Assembly: GCF_037076455.1 (NCBI RefSeq)
Contig: NZ_AP028679.1
Span: forward strand, 1,751,501-1,815,500
From: Desulfoferula mesophila
Lineage (GTDB): Bacteria; Desulfobacterota; Desulfarculia; Desulfarculales; Desulfarculaceae
Direction of reading: 5' to 3'
DNA length: 64,000 bases
Shown: in pieces, positions 40,663 to 47,502 of the stretch
Layout: each line of letters begins with the position of its first letter
Position numbering within the stretch: position 1 is the first letter of the stretch
Translations under genes and position numbers: made by a program
Notes under the pieces: model-generated
Told to the model about the DNA's origin: nothing
Database searches by the model: none
The model's input: the letters and a program-made list of their open reading frames with translations, nothing else

Positions 40663-42498
40663 ATGTCTGGATACCATCACAAGCTTCTCAGGGTCGATTT
40701 GAACAACCGCCAAGTAAAGGCGCAGGACCTGGACCCGGAGTTGACCGATAAATTCGTGGGCGGCGCGGGAGTGGCGGCCAAGATCCTTTACGAGGAGACC
40801 AAGGCCGACACCGAGCCGCTGAGCCCGGAAAACGTCTTCATCGCCATGACCGGGCCCTTCACAGGCACCAAGGTGCCTTCCTCGGGCCGCCACCACATCG
40901 TGGCCCGCTCGCCCCTTACCGGTATTTTCGGCGAGGCCAACGTGGGCGGCTCCTGGGGGGTGATGCTCAAGAAGGCGGGCTACGACGGTGTGGTGGTCAC
41001 GGGCAAGGCCGACAAGCCGGTGTACGTGGCCATCAGCGAGGACAAGGCCGAGATTCGCGACGCCGCTGAGATCTGGGGCCAGGACGCCGAGGAGTCGGCC
41101 AAGTGGCTCAAGGCCCAGACTTCCAAAAAGGCGGCGGCGGCGGTGATCGGCCAGGCGGGCGAGCGCCTGGCGCCCATCGCCGGGGTGCCCCACATCGGCA
41201 CCCTGACCCGGGCGGCGGCGCGCACCGGCCTGGGGGCGGTTATGGGCTCCAAGAATCTCAAGGCCCTGGTGGCCGTGGGGGACGGCGCCGCGCCGGTGGC
41301 CGATCCCGAGGGCCTGGCTGAGAGCGTCAAAAAACTGCTCAAGCACATCACCACCGCCACCGAGACCTTCGGCAAGTACGGCACCGGCGGCGGCGCGGAG
41401 AACTACGAGAAGCTGGGCAACTTCCCTTTGAAGAACTGGAAGCAGGGGCGCTGGCCCGGTGTGTCCAAGATCAACGGGGTGGTGCTGCACGACACGGTGC
41501 TCACCGGGCGCAAGGGCTGTTGGGGCTGCCCCATCGCCTGCGGCCGGCACATCAAGATCACCGAAGGCCCCTACGCGGGCCTGGAGGGCGCGGGGCCGGA
41601 ATACGAGACCATGGGCACCATGGGCGGCGAGTGCCTGGTGGAAGACCTGGAGGCCATCTGCAAGGCCAACGACCTGTGCAACCGCTACGGCCTGGACACC
41701 ATATCCGCCGGGGCTACCATCGCCTTTGCCATGGAGGCCTTTGAAAGGGGTCTGATCACCACCGAGGACACCGGCGGGGTGGAGCTGACCTGGGGCAGCG
41801 GCGAGGCCCTGGTGGCCATGGTGGAAAAGATGGGCAAGCGCGAAGGCATCGGCGAGCTGATGAGCCAAGGCTCCAAGGCCATGGCCGAGGCCCTGGGCCG
41901 CAACGCCATCGAGTTCGCGGTGCACGTCAAGGGCCTGGAGCCCTCGGCCCACGATCCCCGGCGCTTTTTCAGCCAGGCCTTGTCCTACGGCACCAGCGGC
42001 CGGGGGGCCTGCCACAACGCCAGTTGGAGCCATCCCTACGAACTGGCCATGAACATGCCCGAGATCGGCATAGCGGAGCCTCAGGACGCCTATCAGGTGG
42101 AGGGCAAGGCGGCCTTTACCGCCACCTTCCAGAACCTGATGTGCGTGCAGGACTGCGCGGTGCTGTGCCGCTTCACCCAGATCGGCAAGGCGGTGACGGT
42201 CAACGACGTGGTGGAGTGGATGTCCCTGGTCACCGGCAAAAACTGGGACGTGGACTCGCTCATGAAGGTGGGCGAGCGCACCTTCAACCTCAAACGCCTG
42301 TACAACACCCGGGTGGGCGTAAGCCGCAAGGACGACTTCCTGCCGCCGCGCTTCATGACCCTCAACCGCGAGGGCGAGGAACTGACCAACCAACTGCCGC
42401 CCATGGGTCGCCTGCTCAGCGACTATTACAAGCATCGCGGCTGGAGCGAGGAGGGGATTCCCACCCCGCAGACCATCAGTGATTTGGGTATCGCCTAG
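40663..42498 (+). CDS. aor: aldehyde:ferredoxin oxidoreductase family tungsten enzyme
   Basis: The 611-residue protein matches the AOR family from end to end. The N-terminal pterin domain shows LTDKFVGGAGVAAKILYEET and FTGTKVPSSGRHHIVARSPL. The [4Fe-4S] cluster cysteines are C286, C289 and C293 in GCWGCPIACGR, with the fourth in MCVQDCAVLCRF. The family uses a tungsten bis-pterin cofactor to oxidise aldehydes to acids with ferredoxin. It would complete the alcohol-to-acid route encoded by the upstream dehydrogenases. The Mo/W assembly genes a few kilobases downstream can supply its cofactor. Confidence 0.93.
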   Translation: MSGYHHKLLRVDLNNRQVKAQDLDPELTDKFVGGAGVAAKILYEETKADTEPLSPENVFIAMTGPFTGTKVPSSGRHHIVARSPLTGIFGEANVGGSWGVMLKKAGYDGVVVTGKADKPVYVAISEDKAEIRDAAEIWGQDAEESAKWLKAQTSKKAAAAVIGQAGERLAPIAGVPHIGTLTRAAARTGLGAVMGSKNLKALVAVGDGAAPVADPEGLAESVKKLLKHITTATETFGKYGTGGGAENYEKLGNFPLKNWKQGRWPGVSKINGVVLHDTVLTGRKGCWGCPIACGRHIKITEGPYAGLEGAGPEYETMGTMGGECLVEDLEAICKANDLCNRYGLDTISAGATIAFAMEAFERGLITTEDTGGVELTWGSGEALVAMVEKMGKREGIGELMSQGSKAMAEALGRNAIEFAVHVKGLEPSAHDPRRFFSQALSYGTSGRGACHNASWSHPYELAMNMPEIGIAEPQDAYQVEGKAAFTATFQNLMCVQDCAVLCRFTQIGKAVTVNDVVEWMSLVTGKNWDVDSLMKVGERTFNLKRLYNTRVGVSRKDDFLPPRFMTLNREGEELTNQLPPMGRLLSDYYKHRGWSEEGIPTPQTISDLGIA

Positions 42499-42540
42499 AC
42501 TTAATTTTTACCCGGTGGCGAGCGGGTCTATACTGTAACC

Positions 42541-42556
42541 GGCGGTTGAAACCGCC
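42541..42556. other. short hairpin upstream of larA-like gene
   Basis: GGCGGT and ACCGCC flank a TGAA loop at 42541-42556, 44 bases before the larA-like start. It could be a leader hairpin. The gap of 101 bases before it also allows an internal promoter (TATACT lies near 42530). Confidence 0.4.
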
Positions 42557-42599
42557 CGTGAAATACAACCTGAACGGTGGGCTTGGCAAGGTCTGAACA

Positions 42600-43865
42600 A
42601 TGGATTTCCCCAAGATAGCGATGGTTAAAAACCATATCCCGGCCCCCGAGGCCGTGGATGTGCCCTTTGAGGTCCGTCGGGGCCTGGATGCCCTCAACCT
42701 CACGAACAAGGTAAAGCCCGGTGCGCGGGTGGCCATCACCGCGGGCAGCCGGGGTGTCACCGACATGCGGGCGGCCATCGCGACGGTGGTGGACTACCTC
42801 AAGGGCCTGGGGGCCGAGCCCTTCGTGGCCCCGGCCATGGGCAGCCACGGCGGGGCCACCGACCAGGGCCAGGCCGACATGCTCACGCACCTGGGCATCA
42901 CCCAGGAAACGGTGGGCGCTCCCATAAAGTCTTCCATGGCCACCGAGGTCATCGGAGAAACCAGCTACGGTCAGCCGGTGGTCATCGGCCGCGATTTTGT
43001 CAAGGCCGACCACGTGGTGGTGGTCAACCGGGTCAAGCCCCACACCAGCTTCCGGGGCGTGGTGGAAAGCGGCCTGTGCAAGATGCTCACCATCGGCATG
43101 GGCAAGCACGCCGGGGCCAAGCTGGCCCACTCCCAGTTTTACGCCCACGGTTTCGAGCAGGTGGTGCGCGAGATCGCCGGCGTGGTGATGGACAAAGTTG
43201 CGGTACTCTGCGGGGTGGCCCTGGTGGAGGACTACCGCGAGCAGACCGCCCACCTGGCGGTGTGCGGCCCCCGTGAATTCATGAAGACCGATTCGGAAAT
43301 GTTGCAAAAGGCCCGCCGGCTCATGGGCATGGTGCCGTTTAAAAACGTGGACCTGCTCATCGTGGACGAGATGGGCAAAAACATCAGCGGCAGCGGCATG
43401 GATTCCAACGTGACCGGCCGGGTGATGAACCAGGCGACCCCCGAACCCACCGAGCGCCAGTTCAAGCGCATCTTCGTGCGTGACCTGACGCCGGAGAGCG
43501 AGGGCAACGCCCTGGGGGTGGGCACCGCCGAATTCACCACCCGCCGCTTGGTGGAAAAGATCGACCTGCACAAGACGCGGGTGAACTGCCTGACCGCTTC
43601 GGTGCCGGAAAAGGGGCGCATCCCCTTTGCCTACGATCACGACCGCGAGGCCATCAGCGACGCCCTGAGCACCGTGGGCATCGAGGACGGCAGCCAGTCC
43701 AGGGTGGTGTGGATCAAGAACACTCTGGAGTTGGGCCAGATGCTGGTGTCCCAGGCCCTACTGGCGGAAGCCGCGGACATGGAAAACGTCGAGGTGGTGG
43801 GAGAGGTCCAGGACATGCCCTTTGACGAGCAGGGCGACCTGCCGGTGGGACTGTTCACCCGCTAG
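42600..43865 (+). CDS. LarA-like nickel-pincer racemase/epimerase family protein (DUF2088)
   Basis: A 421-residue protein of the LarA family. Residues matching the LarA active site are present: H83 in MGSHGGAT, H148 in KPHTS, K161 in LCKML (the lysine that anchors the nickel-pincer nucleotide) and H170 in GKHAGAK. LarA interconverts D- and L-lactate; relatives epimerise other 2-hydroxy acids. Its placement after alcohol, aldehyde and sugar-acid type oxidoreductases suggests it corrects the stereochemistry of a hydroxy acid made or imported by the operon. LarB/C/E cofactor genes are not in the window. Confidence 0.85.
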   Translation: MDFPKIAMVKNHIPAPEAVDVPFEVRRGLDALNLTNKVKPGARVAITAGSRGVTDMRAAIATVVDYLKGLGAEPFVAPAMGSHGGATDQGQADMLTHLGITQETVGAPIKSSMATEVIGETSYGQPVVIGRDFVKADHVVVVNRVKPHTSFRGVVESGLCKMLTIGMGKHAGAKLAHSQFYAHGFEQVVREIAGVVMDKVAVLCGVALVEDYREQTAHLAVCGPREFMKTDSEMLQKARRLMGMVPFKNVDLLIVDEMGKNISGSGMDSNVTGRVMNQATPEPTERQFKRIFVRDLTPESEGNALGVGTAEFTTRRLVEKIDLHKTRVNCLTASVPEKGRIPFAYDHDREAISDALSTVGIEDGSQSRVVWIKNTLELGQMLVSQALLAEAADMENVEVVGEVQDMPFDEQGDLPVGLFTR

Positions 43866-43892
43866 GCCGGCGATTAAAGAGTGTGGGCTCGC

Positions 43893-43925
43893 GGGCCGGG
43901 GCTTGTCCCCGGCCCGATTCATTTT
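43893..43925 (+). terminator. terminator after the LacI-controlled block
   Basis: GGGCCGGGG at 43893-43901 pairs perfectly with CCCCGGCCC at 43907-43915, loop CTTGT, then GATTCATTTT. It lies 28 bases after the larA-like stop. Confidence 0.88.
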
Positions 43926-43991
43926 GCGGGCGGCGTCTTGAGAGCCTATGTGTTTAATGTCGTACAACTATATAAATTTACAATAAAATTG

Positions 43992-44280
43992 ATGGGCCGT
44001 GAGGTGGAGTGCACACGGGCGGAGCGATACTCTCTCGCGCCCACAAACGGGCCCTGATCACTTGGCCGTAACAAAACGATGCCTATTTTTAAAATTAGAA
44101 ATATTTAAAAATTTTCATTTAAAACCCGGCGCCAAGGTCTCACAATAATAGAGCAGGCCATTACCCCCAGGCCGAAACCGCAGGGCCCTATACGGCGGTG
44201 CCTGGGGATTTCCTTGCAGAGCCGAGGTCGGACCGCGCCAGTCGGTATCGTTGCTTCGGCTAAATAATTGAGGTTTTAAG
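43992..44280 (+). ncRNA. structured leader or noncoding RNA candidate
   Basis: Between the terminator and the small Cys-rich gene lie three regions of RNA-like structure. First, at about 43992-44056, GGGCG and CGCCC with inner CGA and TCG form a bulged stem, flanked by complementary GGGCC sequences that could close a multi-branch junction. Second, CCCCAGGC (44165-44172) pairs perfectly with GCCTGGGG (44200-44207), and inside it ACCGC (44177-44181) pairs with GCGGT (44195-44199), leaving a CGAA bulge. Third, AGCCGA (44220-44225) pairs with TCGGCT (44256-44261). The spacer between the first and second is extremely AT-rich. I do not recognise a known riboswitch. It may be the 5' leader of the gene at 44294 or a separate small RNA. 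Confidence 0.45.
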
Positions 44281-44293
44281 GACCGTGCAACGT

Positions 44294-44587
44294 ATGTCTA
44301 TCAAAAGAAATTTCGCCTGTCCAAAATATGACTTCTGCCTCAGCGAGGCGGTGAGTCAAAAAGAAAGCGATTTCGATTGTCAGGGCTGCCCTTGGCAAAA
44401 AAAGGTGCGCCCCGATTGGTCCGAAATCCAGGAGAGGGATTCGCACCGCGTCATGTCCTTGTTCGCGGCCATTTGCCGCAACCGCATTCGGCCCAGCTCC
44501 GAGCCCTTGACGGAAAAGGAATTGGCTTTTTTATGGGAAGAAGCCGACGGGTCGGATCAGGCCAGCGCCGGCGGAGAAAGGGAATAG
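44294..44587 (+). CDS. small cysteine-containing protein of unknown function
   Basis: A 97-residue protein with Cys residues in CPKYDFC followed by CQGCPW, a four-cysteine set suited to binding zinc or an iron-sulfur cluster, and a Trp/Arg-rich helical C-terminal part. ATG 44294 is preferred over GTG 44285 because AAGGA lies 11 bases before it. Codon use matches the neighbourhood, so it is likely a real gene. I do not recognise the family. It is monocistronic, with structured sequence before it and a terminator after it. Confidence 0.65.
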   Translation: MSIKRNFACPKYDFCLSEAVSQKESDFDCQGCPWQKKVRPDWSEIQERDSHRVMSLFAAICRNRIRPSSEPLTEKELAFLWEEADGSDQASAGGERE

Positions 44588-44899
44588 CCTTGCCGCTCAG
44601 CCGGCCGCGGCCGGCATCTCTGGCGTTTGCCGCCACCAAAAGCTAAAAATCATCGCCCATTGATTACCGCGGGATTGGCGCCCGGCGCGCCGCGTTGCGG
44701 GGCTGCGCCGTTTTTTTACGGATAATCCTTTGCCGTGGGAGGGGCCTGGTGCGCCTTGCGGCAAAGCCCGGATAACTGGGGGTGAAAATCAAGGGCAAAG
44801 GGTGTTAAGCTAACGACAGCCAAAAAATCAGACCAACAGTCAGCAGGGAGGCGGCGCAAGCTATGCAGGGCGGTTTTGCGTTCAAAGCGGGTGGCCGAC
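44588..44899. other. intergenic gap with palindrome and terminator
   Basis: This 312-base gap contains a perfect 16-bp palindrome GCCGGCCGCGGCCGGC (44600-44615) and a terminator (44683-44717). The rest, up to the LigD-type gene, holds no feature I can support beyond a possible promoter. Confidence 0.65.
44683..44717 (+). terminator. rho-independent terminator
   Basis: CGGCGC at 44683-44688 pairs with GCGCCG at 44705-44710, with partial pairing of the GC-rich inner part, followed by seven T. It ends the transcript of the small Cys-containing protein. Confidence 0.8.
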
Positions 44900-45811
44900 A
44901 TGTCCGGTAAAAGTGTCCCCCAAAATTTGGCGCTATCCAACCCAGGCAAAATACTATTTCCCAAGTCGGGATTTACCAAGGCGAATCTGGCGGATTACTA
45001 CCAACAGGCCTCGCCGATCATTCTGCCCCATCTCAAAGACCGCCCCTTGATGATCCAGCGCTTTCCCGAGGGCATCAACTCAGAGGGGTTTTATCAAAAA
45101 GAAGTTGTCGGTCACTTTCCCGCCTGGATTTCCAGGGTACGTCTCAAGAAAAAAGAGGGCGGCTACATTGAGCAGGCCATGGCCAACAACCGTTCCACCT
45201 TGCTTTATATAGCCGACCTGGCCGGCATCACCCTGCATCCCTGGTTGAGCCGGGCCGATCGCCCCGACCTGCCGGATCGGGTGCTTTTTGATCTGGACCC
45301 CGCCGGGGACCGGGGAGACTTTCCCCTGGTTATCCGCACCGCGGGCATGTTGCGCACTCTGCTGGGGCGCATAGGTTTGCGGCCCTATGTCATGACCACC
45401 GGCTCGCGGGGGTTGCATGTGGCGGCCCCGCTTTTGCGCAAGGAAAGCTTCGAGCAGGTTCGCGCCTTTGCCCTGGAGGTGGCCCAGCGCCTGGTTGGGG
45501 AACACCCTGACGTCTTGACCACCGAGCAGCGCATCGCCAAGCGGGGAGGCAGGCTGTATTTGGACGTGACCCGCAACGGCTACGGCCAAACTTCGGTGGC
45601 GCCCTACGCGGTGCGGGCCCTTCCCGGCGCGCCGGTGGCCACTCCCTTGGAGTGGAGCGAGCTTACCGCCTCCGGCCTGGGGCCCCAGAGCTTCAACCTG
45701 GGCAACATTCTCACTCGCTTGGATCAACAACCCGACCCCTGGCAGGGCATGGGGCGCCACGGCCGTTCCCTAGCCCAGGCCCGCCGCAACCTGCAAAACC
45801 TCGCTGATTAA
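44900..45811 (+). CDS. ligD: stand-alone LigD-type polymerase (AEP primase-like) domain
   Basis: A 303-residue protein corresponding to the polymerase domain of bacterial DNA ligase D. It has the catalytic metal motif VLFDLDPAGD, the TTGSRGLHVAAPL motif and YLDVTRNGYGQTSVAPYAVR, all essential parts of archaeo-eukaryotic primase-like polymerases used in end joining and gap repair. Ligase and nuclease domains are absent, and neither Ku nor a ligase gene is in the window. ATG 44900 is chosen; in-frame TTG 44876 and GTG 44891 are alternatives. It may extend ends for a ligase encoded elsewhere. Confidence 0.92.
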   Translation: MSGKSVPQNLALSNPGKILFPKSGFTKANLADYYQQASPIILPHLKDRPLMIQRFPEGINSEGFYQKEVVGHFPAWISRVRLKKKEGGYIEQAMANNRSTLLYIADLAGITLHPWLSRADRPDLPDRVLFDLDPAGDRGDFPLVIRTAGMLRTLLGRIGLRPYVMTTGSRGLHVAAPLLRKESFEQVRAFALEVAQRLVGEHPDVLTTEQRIAKRGGRLYLDVTRNGYGQTSVAPYAVRALPGAPVATPLEWSELTASGLGPQSFNLGNILTRLDQQPDPWQGMGRHGRSLAQARRNLQNLAD

Positions 45812-46007
45812 GCCGAGCCCCGTCCCCTTGATCACGCCCTTACCATGGGCCGTGACCCCGGCGGTTTGATCCCAGCCGCCACATAGGCTACATTTTCAGG
45901 TGCGGCATGGGGGACCGCCGAGGGATGACGCGGCGGGATTTACCGGAGCCTTCAATCGTGCAGAAGCGTCGGTGGTGCGCAGCGCCCGTCGCCAGGAAAG
46001 GTACAGC
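45812..46007 (+). promoter_or_regulatory. possible structured leader of fdhD
   Basis: The 196 bases before fdhD contain CCGCCG (about 45917-45922) and CGGCGG pairing around a ten-base loop, followed by ACCG and CGGT segments that could close a longer stem. The open frame continues upstream to 45900, but a ribosome site at 45993-46000 marks the true start, so this stretch is probably an untranslated leader. Mo-cofactor-related genes are often preceded by a cofactor riboswitch; I could not match the known consensus from memory. Confidence 0.3.
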
Positions 46008-46859
46008 TTGTCAAAACAGTCTGAGCAGCCCAGCGTGGTGAGCCGCCAACCCAGCCTGCGGGTGGAGGAAAACCGGGCCCGCGTGGACGGCGACGAGTTG
46101 GCCGTGGAGGCCCCCTGCGAGATCCGTCTGGGAGGCCGTTCCTACGTGCTGCTCATGGCCACCCCCGCCGATCTGCGCCACCTGGCCCTGGGCTTTTGCC
46201 TCACCGAGGGCCTCGTGGCCTCCACCCGGGAAGTGCTGGACATCAGCCTGGGCGGCGACGAGCTGCCCGGAGTGGGGCCCGTGTATTGGGCCGACGTGTC
46301 CCTGCCGCCGGAGCTGGCCCGCCGGGCCCGCGCCAGGCGCGCCGCCCCGGCGGCCACCTCCTGCGGGCTGTGCGGCCTGGAGTCTTTCCGCGACCTGGGC
46401 GGGGGCATCGTCCCGGTTCGCTCGGCCCTGACCGTGGAGTTGGAGAACATCCAAAAGCTGTTCAAGGCCATGGAGGAAGGGCAGGGCATCTACCGCCGCA
46501 CCGGCGCGGCCCATGCCGTGGCCCTGGGTAACGCCCAGGGAGAGCTCTTGCACCTGGCCGAGGACGTGGGCCGCCACAACGCCATGGACAAGGTCTTGGG
46601 CATGGCCATGAGCGAGGGCCGCGATTTGAGCGAGTGCGTGTGCGCCGTGTCCGGGCGCATCAGCCTGGAGATGGCCCTCAAGGCGGCCCGGGCCGGGCTG
46701 CCCATGGTTAGCTCGGTTTCCGCCGCCACCTCCCTGGGCCGCAAGATATGCGAGCAGTCCGGGGTCACCCTGCTGGGCTTCGTGCGCCAGGGGAGGGCCA
46801 CGATTTACTGCCACCCCCAGCGGGTGCTAAACCAGGGAGAGCCCTTGCCCGGCCTCTAG
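46008..46859 (+). CDS. fdhD: formate dehydrogenase accessory sulfurtransferase FdhD
   Basis: A 283-residue FdhD: the active-site loop TSCGLCGLES carries the two cysteines that relay sulfur from IscS to the bis-MGD cofactor. TGAAHAVALGNAQGELLHLA, AEDVGRHNAMDKVLG, VSGRISLEMALKA and VSAATSLGRKICEQSGVTL are all conserved. TTG 46008 is chosen because AGGAAAGG sits 7 bases upstream and the extension to 45900 is unconserved. It is needed for active formate dehydrogenase; no such enzyme is in this window. It opens the molybdenum/tungsten block. Confidence 0.92.
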   Translation: MSKQSEQPSVVSRQPSLRVEENRARVDGDELAVEAPCEIRLGGRSYVLLMATPADLRHLALGFCLTEGLVASTREVLDISLGGDELPGVGPVYWADVSLPPELARRARARRAAPAATSCGLCGLESFRDLGGGIVPVRSALTVELENIQKLFKAMEEGQGIYRRTGAAHAVALGNAQGELLHLAEDVGRHNAMDKVLGMAMSEGRDLSECVCAVSGRISLEMALKAARAGLPMVSSVSAATSLGRKICEQSGVTLLGFVRQGRATIYCHPQRVLNQGEPLPGL

Positions 46860-46860
46860 G

Positions 46861-46887
46861 CTCGGTTCCGGGCGGGAACCGCGCCGA
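46861..46887 (+). other. hairpin between fdhD and fmdE
   Basis: GGTTCC (46864-46869) pairs with GGAACC (46875-46880) and flanking CTC and GAG extend it. No T-run. It lies just after the fdhD stop and may be an attenuator. Confidence 0.5.
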
Positions 46888-46926
46888 GTTAACTTACCTG
46901 TGCGCCTAAAAGATGGGAACGAATGC

Positions 46927-47502
46927 ATGAGCGTATTGCCTGAGCAGATTTGCGGCATGCCCCGGGAAGACTATTTAATAAGGCTGGAGGAGTTCCACGG
47001 CCACATCTCGCCCGGCACGGTGATGGGCGGCTTTTTGGTGGACGCGGCCTGGAAGACCCTGGGCGACACCCCCTACATGAACGTGGTGGTGGAGACGGTG
47101 GTTTGCCTGCCCGACGCAGTGCAGGCCCTGACTCCCTGCACTCTGGGCAACGGTTTCTTGCAGGTGTTGGATTGGGGCAAGTTCGCCCTGACCATCTATG
47201 ACCGCGTGACCCTGCAAGGGGCCAGGGCCTGGGTCAGCGCCGAGGGCATCGAGGAGTTCCCCCTGGTGGCCGACTGGTACCTGCGCCGCGCCGAGGGCAA
47301 AAAGGTGGAAAAGATCGAGGTGGTCAAACAGATCATGGCCGGCGGCCACGGCCTGGTGCGTTCCCAGGTGGTGACCATGAAGGCGCCGCTCAAGGAAACG
47401 GAGCACGTGCCCACCACGGCTTGCCCCTCGTGCGGGGAATACCACCCCAGTCGCCAGGGCGGTGTGTGTCCGGCCTGCGCGGGCCAGGCCTATTACTCTT
47501 AG
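46927..47502 (+). CDS. fmdE: FmdE-family protein with C-terminal zinc ribbon
   Basis: This 191-residue protein has the FmdE fold: FHGHISPGTVMGGFLVDAAW at the start, TLGNGFLQVLDWGKFALTIYDR in the middle, and a C-terminal zinc ribbon with CPSCGEYH and CPAC. FmdE copurifies with molybdenum/tungsten formylmethanofuran dehydrogenase in methanogens; bacterial relatives lie near molybdenum genes and may handle the metal or cofactor. ATG 46927 is preceded by GGGAA. It converges with the MoeA-fusion gene with no base between their stop codons. Confidence 0.85.
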   Translation: MSVLPEQICGMPREDYLIRLEEFHGHISPGTVMGGFLVDAAWKTLGDTPYMNVVVETVVCLPDAVQALTPCTLGNGFLQVLDWGKFALTIYDRVTLQGARAWVSAEGIEEFPLVADWYLRRAEGKKVEKIEVVKQIMAGGHGLVRSQVVTMKAPLKETEHVPTTACPSCGEYHPSRQGGVCPACAGQAYYS

